Source of the DNA: Zychaea mexicana
Taxonomy: Eukaryota > Mucoromycota > Mucoromycetes > Mucorales > Lichtheimiaceae
Reading direction: 5' to 3'
Length of the DNA stretch: 64,000 nucleotides
Assembly: GCF_025766255.1 (NCBI RefSeq)
Contig: NW_026516684.1
Coordinates: 460,356 to 524,355, forward strand
Positions 47,768 to 57,597 of the stretch are shown one piece after another (position 1 is the first letter of the stretch; each line of letters begins with the position of its first letter). The notes beneath the pieces are model-generated. The model was not told where the DNA came from, did not search any database, and saw only the letters and a program-made list of their open reading frames with translations. Made by a program: the position numbers and the translations under genes.

Positions 47768-48268
47768 ATGTCCGATATCATTTCTACAAACGACTCCTCC
47801 CTCGACCTCATGCAGTTTGAATTAGACGTGGACATGCAAGGCAGTCTCGATGTATACAATACTCAGGAATTGAGCAAGGCTCTTCCTTTTGGTGACTTTG
47901 AAGAAGACACTACAACATCACCATCATCATCATCATCATCAGCATCGCGGTCTCCATCCTCCTCCGCCTCCTCTGCCTCCTCTGCCCCATCATCGCCATC
48001 ACCACCACGGAGACGGCAACGAGCACCCCACCGCGAGTACAACCAAGACGAGGTCGTAGTGGTGCTGCGCGCCTATTTTTGGGATGGGCTTACAATCGAG
48101 CAAGCCGGCGCCAAGGTGAAGATGCCGAAGGGAACGGCATCAAGACTCATCCACATCTACCGCCCCCACATGCCACCACCACCCAAACGGCCCCGTGCTC
48201 CCAAGAGTAACCACTTCTTGACGAAGGTTAATGATGGTATTCTGGAGGCAGCTTTACAACATCCGTAG
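47768..48268 (+). CDS. Accessory helix-turn-helix protein 3 (166 aa)
   Basis: Single exon. The N-terminus is acidic (SSLDLMQFELDVDMQGSLD, FGDFEEDTTT) and is followed by a long Ser/Pro run. A basic patch (PPRRRQRAPHREY) leads into a helix-turn-helix: NQDEVVVVLRAYFWDGLTIE then QAGAKVKMPKGTASRLIHIY. A Pro/Lys-rich tail (PPPPKRPRAPKS) closes the protein. The HTH aligns position by position with accessory protein 1 (Y-F-x-x-G-x-[ST]-I, then K-[IM]-P-K-x-T-A-x-R), so the two are paralogues facing opposite ways. The acidic N-terminus could be a transcription activation region. No catalytic motif is present. Confidence 0.78.
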   Translation: MSDIISTNDSSLDLMQFELDVDMQGSLDVYNTQELSKALPFGDFEEDTTTSPSSSSSSASRSPSSSASSASSAPSSPSPPRRRQRAPHREYNQDEVVVVLRAYFWDGLTIEQAGAKVKMPKGTASRLIHIYRPHMPPPPKRPRAPKSNHFLTKVNDGILEAALQHP

Positions 48269-48448
48269 TTTTTTTTATTAATAAATATTTTTTTCTCTGC
48301 TGGTTGTCTCTAAACAAATACTTGCTTTATGTAACAATGGTGGGATACTTTTTATAATTAGCTACAAACTGTATCTTGCTTAGTGGGTTTAACATGGGTG
48401 ACATTATTGCGAGTTGATCTAATGGATTTAAAAAAACTACTGTTTTTT

Positions 48449-48465
48449 GTCCCATTTGGTGTTAC
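48449..48465 (+). promoter_or_regulatory. Degenerate copy of the array motif before the transposase gene
   Basis: TTTTTTGTCCCATTTGGTGT lies about 100-125 bp before the transposase ATG. It matches the last weak array copy (TTTTTTGTCCCATCTGGTGT at 47562-47581) almost exactly and the main array motif in its GTCCCA half. It could be an operator shared between the array and the transposase promoter. Confidence 0.5.
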
Positions 48466-48507
48466 CTTACAAGTTCTGTTCAATAACAAATTCACAGAAT
48501 TGAAAAG

Positions 48508-48515
48508 TATATATA
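48508..48515 (+). promoter_or_regulatory. TATA box of the transposase gene
   Basis: TATATATA within GAAAAGTATATATAG, 53 nt before the ATG at 48569, matching the TATA block of accessory gene 3 in sequence and spacing. Confidence 0.65.
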
Positions 48516-48568
48516 GTACTTGTCCATACAGTATTATTATCACTCGATTTTTTACATCAACTATCACC

Positions 48569-50128
48569 ATGTTATCCATCAAAAATTTAACGCTACCATA
48601 CAATACTGACGTTGATATGCATGAAGAGGAGATGGAAGTAGACGACGTGTACCAAATCGTATCCGATGAATTTAGTGGCCATACTGGTGGTGTACACTCC
48701 CTTGTATCGATGACTAAGATAAAAACTACATCACAGGTACTTACAAAATATATTGGTCAATAATTCTGTAGAACATGATATGTATTCTATATATTTTATT
48801 AATTAATGGTTGGTAATTCACAGGAAATTTCTACATCCAAGGTAATCGATCCTCCAACGTCCACTTCGCCTGGTACTGAAGCCGCAGAAAACCAAACGGA
48901 ATCAGTGAAAAAGGGAAGGGGAAGACCTCGCAAAAACCCTCCAAAAGAGCCTGTCATCCCAAAAAGTATGCTACTTACTATTACTAAACCTTACTTAATA
49001 ACATTAAACCTCTAGTTGCTTCTGATATCTAATCCAAAACTCTTAATTCCTATAGGAGCTCATCGAGTGTATCGAGATCCAGAAATTATCCAATTGATCG
49101 ATAGAATCCAAAATGTCACTTTAAACGCTGCAGAGGCTGGGCGCGACTTGTTGATCCCTGAACGAACTGCACAGCGATACTGGAAACGATTTGTCGACGG
49201 TGAGCCATATCTCCCAAGTACAATGGGTAAATCTCCCGGTCCTCCACCAACCTTGACACCCGAACACACAGCATTTCTCCAGGCGTATTACGATACCAAG
49301 TCAGATGCGACCCTCAAAGAAGCACAGCAATCGCTTGTTGATCGATTCGGCATCAGCATCACTCAAAGTGGCCTCCAGAAGCACCTTGTTAGCAAATGCG
49401 GGCTTACTATGAAGAAGTTGGAACGGATCTCTGAGTACCGCAACTCCGATGAAACGATCGCTTCCTGGATCAACTGGGCACACGCATTTGAAGCCAGTGG
49501 CATTAATTACCACAAATGCGTCTTTATTGATGAGGCTGGCTTCAACATGCACATCAAGCGTAACTTTGGTCGATCGAGACGAGGTGAGCCCGCCAAGGCC
49601 TTGGTTTCTAAGTCGCGTGGGGTCAATATTACGATCTTGGGTGCCATCACTGGTGAAGGTGTAATCAACTTGAGTCTCCGGAGACCTCAAGCGGTTGTCG
49701 CTTCCAAGAAACACAAGACGCGTGACGGTGAAGAAAAGGTGATGGGCAAAATCGGCACTCGGGCGGAGCATTTTATCGAATTTTTGGAAGTGATGATGAA
49801 GGTGCTCACCGAAAATGGTATGGGTGGAAGGACCTTGGTATTGGATAATGCCGCTATCCACAAGACTGATGAAGTTCGGGATGCCATTGCCAAGCAAGGA
49901 TTCGAGATCCTCTTTCTCCCGCCCTACAGCCCATTCCTCAATCCAATTGAGGAATTTTGGTCAAAGCTCAAGGCAGGTGTCAAACGCCATTTACTGACCA
50001 CAGACGACACCTTGCTGCCGCGCATCATCAACTCCGCCCATGAAGTCACCGCCCAAGATTGCCAAGGATGGATTCGCCACTCCCTTACGTTTGTGCCTAG
50101 GTGTATAGAAGGAGAGAAGATGCTGTAG
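48569..50128 (+). CDS. Tc1/mariner-type DD34E transposase with AT-hook (460 aa)
   Basis: Cut-and-paste transposase. Three exons in phase: 48569-48736, 48824-48965 and 49056-50128 (donors GTACTT and GTATGC; acceptors CACAG and TATAG). The N-terminus is acidic. An AT-hook follows at about residues 86-95 (KGRGRPRKNP). The HTH is at about 112-145 (IQLIDRIQNVTLNAAEAGRD, LLIPERTAQRYWKRF) with a second winged-helix-like part (LKEAQQSLVDRFGISITQSG). The DDE_3-type catalytic core has Asp in FIDEAGFNMH, Asp in LVLDNAAIHK and Glu in SPFLNPIEEFWSKLK, with 34 residues between the last two. All catalytic residues are present and the frame is intact, so it may be active. Larger than the ~340-aa Tc1 transposases because of the N-terminal extension. 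Confidence 0.92.
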
Positions 50129-50294
50129 TTTTTTTTCATATTTTATATGTTTTTTTACTGCCCTTCTATATTTTTTCCTTTTACTTTTTTTTTCATATAT
50201 ATATATATGTTTTTTTTAATAAAATATAGAGTTGTCGAAAATCATTAACTGTCATGCTGAGAAAAAGAAGGCAAAACGATTACCATAATTACCC

Positions 50295-50520
50295 AACCGC
50301 CATTATGGATTTACTATTCTGCCATCAACCTGAAATTACGGCCGCCATTATGAATTTATTATTCTGCCATCAACCTGTAACTCGGCCGCCATTGTATTTT
50401 TTTCCTCCTGCCATTCACGAAAATCACACCGCCAATCACAAATACCCCCAACGACAAAGTGAAAAAAAAGCCCCGCCATGATGGGAAAAAAAGCCCCGCC
50501 AATCATTAGGAAAAATCCTG
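50295..50520 (-). repeat. Right terminal inverted repeat (226 bp)
   Basis: Reverse complement of 44071-44296. Visible differences are single-base, for example GTATTTGTG against GTGTTTGTG and AAATCCAT against AAATTCAT. It ends AAAAATCCTG followed by TA. Confidence 0.92.
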
Positions 50521-50522
50521 TA

Positions 50523-51329
50523 CACTACCATCGTGGATACGGTTTTTGTATATGTTAATAGTCATGATGCTGACATTTGAGGTATTATAATGTTATTGCT
50601 GGTGCCGAATTAGTAAATTGGGACCTAGTTCACATTATTTAGATCTGAGAATGGTGAGTGATCAAAACACTCTTTCTTTCTGTTTTATGTTTCTTTCTGA
50701 CTATACTTCCTGCTTGCATTTACTCTTGGTTCACGCTGCCATTGTCCAAAAGGTGAAGCAATCTCAATGAAGTGTGTGCTTATAAGTGATATCAACATCC
50801 ACCTCCCTCGCTTTCCTCGGCTGAATGAACTCCTTCGCTGCGCTCCGGGTCATTCAATGGATTGGATGTTTCCTGGGGGGTTCCCCCTACACCCCCCCTT
50901 CTAAACCTTAACTAAAGCTCGCTTCGCGAGCTTATTTATTGCTATGACTACATATAACCTTAAACATTATCATCCTTACTATGACATGAAACCCTACTAC
51001 ACGTTCGTTTGTCAAATTAAAAGGGACGACAGAGGACCTTTTGACTGGTATTTCACTGTTAATGCGGGGACAACTTATTTGTTGCTATCGATAGCTCTTA
51101 CATATTTCGAAAGTTCATCAATGTGTCTGCTTTCATTTGAACATCGTGGTAGATTACTGCTGCTTGTCGTAATTAGCTGAAAGGTGACAGCAGCTTCGTG
51201 CAGTTCTATATCCTGTTGTTTCGCGTCAGATCTACATACGAAAGATACTGTGAAGAGGTAAGAATATTCTATTGTACATTAAGTTATAATAAGTGAAAAT
51301 AAGAGTTTAGAAGCACAGCAGAAAAGGGC
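50523..51329. other. Spacer with GC-rich hairpins near the second Helitron
   Basis: No gene. About 50808-50940 holds GC-rich segments unlike the surrounding DNA: CTTCGCTGCGCTCCGGGTCA, a G-run/C-run hairpin (GGGGGGTTCCCCC) and a perfect 8-bp-stem hairpin AAGCTCGC-TTC-GCGAGCTT. The first of these resembles the segment next to the CTAG end of the first Helitron, so this is probably the 3' end region of the second Helitron. Confidence 0.5.
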
Positions 51330-52085
51330 TTAAGGTGATGGAGGTGGAAATGCAGTAATTGTTGTTGTAGGAGAAGTTGGTGGTGAATTTTCGGCTTGTT
51401 CAGGAACAGAGGCTAGCAGATGCAAGAGAACTTCGTGGTAGACAATATTGGTGGTTTGTGGTGGTCCAGACCCTAAGAGATCGATGGCAACGCGAAGATT
51501 GTTAGGGTCAGTTGCCCAAGATAGCGCAACATATAGTTGGCCATGAGCAAAGACATCTTCTGCAAGGCAGACACTGACATATTGCAGGGTTTGCCCTTGC
51601 GCTTTGTGGATGGTTATAGCAAAGGCAGGCTGGACAGGGAATTGGCGGCGATAGAGGATGAAGAGATAATCTTCTTCTATTATACACATATTGATACATG
51701 GAAGGAAAAATTCGAAGCCACGATGCCCTTAGTTAATTCTTTTCGCGGCAATACACCGATCAAGAAGCTATATCACGAATAATTTTGTGCCATTGCATAG
51801 GCCAGTGTCGGGATCCAAGTTGCGCATGAGCACTACAGGCATGCCAGGCTTGAGCTGTAGCGTATGGCTAGGTATGCCATTAGTGCTGAGACTGTTTAAA
51901 AACTCGACGGGATAGTTGACTACTGCTGCTTCTGGGTCATTAGTGTCTATGATATGGTCATTGGCAGCATAATCGCGCCCTTCACCTTGAAAAATACTAT
52001 AGGCTGCCTTGTAAACTGCATCGACGTCAACGTTTTTTGCTGCCAATATGTAATATAGAAATGCCCTCATTAAGGCATTTGGAGA
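51330..52085 (-). pseudogene. Helitron helicase C-terminal fragment
   Basis: The C-terminal third of a PIF1-like Helitron helicase on the minus strand, in one frame with at least two stops (near 51768 and 51735). Recognisable blocks are EFLNSLSTNGIPSHTLQLKP, MPVVLMRNLDPDTGLCNGTK, FAITIHKAQGQTL and GQLYVALSWATDP. They align with the first Helitron (LNSMNPSDLPPHSLKLKVG, MLLRNLHTQSGLCNGTR, FAMTINKAQGQT) but differ at many positions, so it is a separate lineage. No Rep domain is present: the element is 5' truncated near 52,085. The protein ends in a Pro/Thr-rich tail not seen in the first copy. Confidence 0.88.
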
Positions 52086-54587
52086 TTGGTTAGAGATGAG
52101 GACAATCTGGTCATAGAGTAGAGTGCAAAGATGTCAAGTAACGATGTAGGCAAATTACTTATCTGCTTGTTAGATGGAGGATATTAGATCAGAGAGCATC
52201 ATCTATGAAGATGGAGAGCCAAGGCTTCTGAGCATAAATTATGAAGCAAAACCTTTATTACATAAGCTGTAAAGAAATAAGTGTCAAGACAGTTGTAACA
52301 GCATAAACAAGCTAAAAGTGTGTGTTTTATTTTTAAGTAAAAAACTGATAATTTGTTATGAACATTCCTCAACCTCTACTAAGTGATCGTCATCAACCTC
52401 GATAATCACTTATTAAGTCCCCAAGTAACAATATCATCCATCATCATCATCCGAATTATCAACCATAATACCAATCTTTCCGTTTATTCACATTATTAAA
52501 TTCCATAGTAAAAGATATACGTATAAACACCATAGTCTTTGAATAATAAAACATCAGTTAGATATCTTGTTTCCATCCTATATCTTGTTCCTTATATCTT
52601 CGCTCATCATCTGCTCTCCTACCTCCAGGTTTCCTTCTTGTCTTGTCCTGTTCTTACGGAAAGCACCTAGCATATTCTCGTCCGGTCTTTCTGTCCTTGT
52701 CTTGTCTTGTTCCTGTATGCACCTTACATAATTATAGATTTCCCAATACCAACCTATATAGTACTACACTAACTAGTCCTTCTATAGTTGATGAAGCAAG
52801 ATGAACTATCATGTATAGAACAGTAGTGCCAATGAGAGCAATATTCTTAAGAAGTGGAGGGGTCACTAGATGCCTTGTAGTTGATAGTAGTAGGGTAATG
52901 CATGTGTTCTCTAGATTCCATGATCTTTTTACAGTGTGAGATATGGCAGTGATATTGCTGTCATCATCATTTATTTAGATAGATTCTGCATTTGCTTGGT
53001 CTGGCTATCAAGTTATCCTAAACTCATCACAGTAGTGAGCACTCTGCACAATTTCTGACTCAGTGCAATACAAATAAGTGAGTGTGCCTCGTCTTAATGA
53101 AATTTTGCCTCGAATCAAGCGCATCGATGTCTGCGCGCATACATTACTACTCATCATAAAGTGGACACTGAACGGTCTATTCACCGACACACGTGTTTCT
53201 TTGTAATTTAAAGGTGGTTACAGCTGCAAAAAACAACAACGGTTCAAATCACGCGTTGCGTATGCAAACGTCAAAAATGATCAAATCCAAATTATTTTTG
53301 CCCCCGTTAATTTCACTTTCAGGTTGTAAAAAAACACATAGCTCAAAATTTTAAAGAACGTTAACATTAAATCATTTTTGGCAGTAAATTAGAATATTTT
53401 TTAATAAATTTCTAAATATTTTTTCAAATAAAAATATAACATTTATTTTTTTGGTTTTACATAAACAAAATGCAATTTTTCTTCCAAACATTAAATTGTG
53501 CAACTACAACTTTTTACAAGAATAAATCATGCAATGCCGTTGTTTTGCAGAGCACCGACGTCCGTGCGCCCATAACAAAAAGCGCTATGCAAACGCGCTT
53601 ATCTATAAAGCGACGTTCCCGCGCTTACGTTAAGAGTTCCATGCAATGACGCCTACCAAAAAGCGATGTCCATTGGCCTACTTTAAACCGTTCCATGAAT
53701 CAGTGCTTAACTAAAATCTCAACTATTGTCCCTCAGCTACTATTGGATTGGAAATCTAATCCTGGACATACACTGCATGAAAAAGTACATATAACAGGCT
53801 TTGAAAACAGGGTGATATGTACTGATAACCTGGTTTTGGTATAAAAAAAAAAAAGTATGTAGCCTGCAGCAAATACAGCTACTATTTTAGGTAGCATATG
53901 TAAGTGAGAAAGGAGCTAATATACACAAAGTACGTAGTAATAAATATGTATTTGTCCTTTTTTGAGATATTCACTTTTTCAAACACTGTTCTTATATTAC
54001 ACAACTTTCTCCCCAAATTGATTTTTTTTAGAACGTTTATATTGCCACTTCTTATGCAGCAGCATCATAGTATACGCAATGACTAGTAAAAGGACATCCG
54101 CTTTTTTGGTTCACACATTTGCCTTTTTTTAGTTTTGCATGTTAGAATGTTAATAAATACATGGTCCCCTATATTATTTACACCTTGTTATTATGCAAAA
54201 ACCATATCCCCCGACTCTTTAATGTAGATGTGTATCATTACAGAGAGTGTTACATATGATAGAAAAAACATACAGTAGGAACTGCATGATGTGTTATAGT
54301 GGAAGATATGTAGAAGCATACAGATGTATTAAAATATAAGAGGGGCTCTGTTTTACTACTGGATACTTTGACTTGCTCTTAATCTCTACTTTTTTTTTGG
54401 CACAATGGGGCTCAATCGCAACGAATTGTTAGTTGCGTGCTTTTGTCCATTACGCTCGAGGGCAAATAGCAACACTGGCTTCCAAAGGTACTAAGCAGAA
54501 TGCACGAATATCATTAGCAGCGCGTCTTAAATAGTGCTTCACAGAGTTTCTCACACAATGGTACTTGTTCTACATGCATCCTGAATA
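52086..54587. other. Intergenic region, no gene seen
   Basis: About 2.5 kb, AT-rich. 53,220-53,720 has a different texture, with repeated AAAAAGCG/GCGC segments. The flanks hold pyrimidine-rich runs (52,560-52,720). No domain-bearing frame on either strand and no RNA gene that I can recognise. Confidence 0.45.
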
Positions 54588-54599
54588 TTGAGTTCATCA

Positions 54600-57597
54600 A
54601 TGTATCTTATATATCTACTAGTAGGTGCCATTGAAGCCAATACTTTAGCCAATTTGTGCCAAAGCTCATCACCATCACCGTTGCCGCCAGGTGATGATAC
54701 TAATATGGACATGGATGATGATGTGGTAGTCGATTCTCCCTCCCCTGGTATGAGACTTATATTGTTAGTGTAATAGATGTGCGAATAAGTCATTTATCAT
54801 TACTATGTAATGTAGACGTTGTTTCAAGTCTTCATGGCCCTTTTTTTGCTGAGGATAATGTGTTCACAGTTGAGGATGAAGTTGCTGATGGAGAGCAAAA
54901 TGACAATGATCTTGTCATAAGTGCTGCTGATGTTGAGTTTGGTAATGATGGGGGCGAAATGTATAGTGAGGCAGCCGCCATTGGCGCAGGTTGGTTTATA
55001 AAAAGCAGTTTTATTGAATCAAATAGAAGAGCTCTGAACCATACGGTACTCACAACCATTTTTTCTAAAAATAAACTGAAGGCACTCACCTTGGTCCTGC
55101 CCCTCCTCCTCCTGTTACTAGGATTCATAATTATCCACATCCCTTTGTCCTTGTCGTTCTCTTCCTCGTGCTTTTCCAATTACACTTCGTTTCCGAGCAC
55201 TTGTCATGCATCATCATCGACTTTTGCATTCTACTTCTTAGTGATCTCTAGCCAAACGTTTCCATCCCTACCTCGCTTGCTACTCTCCGTCGTATCACTG
55301 GCTTCTCTGCACTGACCGATCACTTGTGTAAATATGTGTGCTGCTCTCGTTGCCACAGCCTATATCTTGTATCTGATCCTCATTGCCCAAGGACATACAC
55401 CAACGACGATATTCGCTACAACAATTTATGTGACAACGAATTGTTCAAGACTGTCGGTAATCTTTGGGTGCCTATAAAAGAGTATGCCTATCAGCCCTTG
55501 TCTGCGACTATTGAGAGGCTTTTTTTGTGGCCTGGATTCGAGGCAAAGATTGAGGAATGGCGGAGCCGTAGACGAATTGTTGATGACTCGTTTGACATTT
55601 ACGACGGTGACATGTGGTGGGAGTTTCGTGATCGTGAAGGCAGGCTGTTTGTTGAGTCAGCACCATTCACTGTTGTTCACACTCAACGTAGATTGGTTTG
55701 GCCTGTTTCTGAACTCCACGTATTCAAATGGTGCCATATACTTGTCCATAAACAATACCACAATCTGAGTACTACAAGTCAGAAAACCTCATTCTTCTTG
55801 GTGTAATGCCTGGCCCACAGGAAGCGAGTACATCTGACATCAACCATTACCTTCGACCCTTGGTTGATGAATTGTTGGAATGGTACGGCAGTAAAACCAT
55901 CAGGACGTGCCAGTATCCATAGGGAACACTTGTCCACTTGGCGTTGTTCGTCAATGCTTGTGATATTCCTACCGCAAGGAAAACAAGCGGTTTCACCTCT
56001 CATGCAAGCCTTTGTGCCTGTCACAAATGTGTCCGTCAATTCAACGTTTTCCCTGGAACCACCAACATTGACTACTCCAGGTTTGACGTTGCTAGTTGGG
56101 TGCTGCGAACACGGGAGGACAACTGGGCTTAAACTGAGCAATGGCGGAATGCTGAGATGATGATGGCTCAACAAGAACTGGAAAGGGCAAATGGGACAAG
56201 ATGGTCAGAGCTGCATCACCTTGGGCTACTTTGATCCTATTCGTTGCACGATCATTGACCCAATGCATAATTTGTTTCTCGGTACAACAAAGCGTATGGC
56301 AAAGGTCTGGATTGACAGAGAACTCCTCAACAGAACCAACCTTCAACAGATGCAAGTACTCGCAGATAGTATTATTCTCCCTCCCGATTATGTTGCCTTG
56401 CACCACAAAATTGAAAGTGGCTTCTCATTCATGACTGCAGATGATTAGAAGTCGTGGTGCATTGTATACTCGCCTTTTGTGCTTGACGGCCACCTTCCTA
56501 GAAGATACCTCCAAAACTGGTTGAAGTTTGTCAACACTTGTCGTTTGCTGGTTAAGCTATCAATTACCGTGGATGAAACTGCAGTAGCAGATACTCTTCT
56601 CACAGAGTTCTGTACTGGTGTCGAGCAGATATATGGCCCAGAGGAGATCACACCAAACATGCACCTTCATATGTACTTGGCCGCAACGATCAATGATTTT
56701 GGGCCGTTATATACTTACTGGCTCTTCTCGTTTGAGCGCTATAATAGATACCTCAAGGAGATCGACACCAACCAAAAGGACTCGTTCGAAATGACGTTCA
56801 TGAAGAAGTTCTTACAGAAGACTGGTGCTCGCGATTTCGTTCGATCGTTTGAAGCCCTCTTCCAACACCATCAACATCATTTCTCCTTCCTGAACAGCTT
56901 TCTCGACCTTGTACACCCAATCCCACGCGCAGCTGATGTTGTCCAGCATCAATTCGATGTTCATGCGTTTTTGGCGTTGTCGACAGATGTTGGTACTATT
57001 TACTACGCTATAGGAAGTGAGCTGCTGCCGCCAGATGTTTACCCCTTGCATTATGGATGGATAGCGTTTATGCCTGAGTAAGTGTACAATTTCTTGTTGG
57101 CATTTTACTCTGCCGTATAGGGCGATCATCTCATTCACTATACCTAAGCTGGTGATGGGCAAGTTTTCATCAGTAACCAGTACTAGAAAATGAAGACGAT
57201 AATGATGATGGGGCAGATTTACTGCAGTGCTGAAGCGAGATCGCGATGTGGTGCCCACGCTCAAGTTCTGTTCCACGTAGACGATCATGGAAAAGCAATG
57301 GCCTGGCCATGTGAGATCCAATTTTTTGTTCTGCATGTGCAGTTCGTTGCTAGGCAGCAGATAGAGCATGTATTTGCATATGTCCGATGGTACAGTATCC
57401 ATAGAGATAATGATGGTCGCCGATTTATGGATCCTTATCTTGAAACATGGTGTAGCTGTTTTCAAAGTGAAGCGATGGATTGAATTATACCTGTTCATCG
57501 TTCATATGGACAAGTTGCTATTATAAAACCAGGCACACAAAGAAATGCAAATGCCAGAACAGTAGTGCTTCTGTTAGCAAAAAAGATGCTAGTATAA
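54600..57597 (+). pseudogene. Plavaka/CACTA-type transposase, broken
   Basis: Cut-and-paste transposase of the fungal Plavaka group. An acidic N-terminal exon (DDTNMDMDDDVVVDSPSP) splices at GTATGAG..TGTAG into DVVSSLHGPFFAEDNVFTVE. Next comes a long hydrophobic segment (FVLVVLFLVLFQLHFVSEH), a zinc-ribbon-like YVCCSRCHSLY with later HC, then GNLWVPIKEYAYQPLSATIE, WWEFRDREGRLFV and LLFTLNVDWFG. Further on are LILLGVMPGP, FTSHASLCACHKC and the diagnostic IDPMHNLFLGTTKRM. The C-terminus is VFAYVRWYSIHRDNDGRRFM, then IIPVHRSYGQVAIIK. Stops lie near 55247, 55919, 56131 and 56446, and frame changes near 55650, 56180 and 57480. An intron begins near 57080 (GTAAGTG). The first exon is not resolved. 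Confidence 0.82.

Larger units (their letters stand above)
44071..50520. mobile_element. 6450-bp Tc1/mariner-type transposon with 226-bp inverted ends and accessory genes
   Basis: Bounded by perfectly placed inverted repeats beginning CAGGATTTTTCCTAATGATT, each flanked outside by TA (44069-44070 and 50521-50522), as for Tc1/mariner insertions. Inside are five genes, all open. Three read leftward (44627-44974, 45252-45792, 46092-46562) and two rightward (47768-48268 and the transposase 48569-50128). They diverge from a repeat array at 46740-47585. Typical Tc1/mariner elements are 1-3 kb with one gene, so size, inverted-end length and gene count are all unusual. The near-identity of the two ends and lack of lesions suggest a recent insertion. 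Confidence 0.88.
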
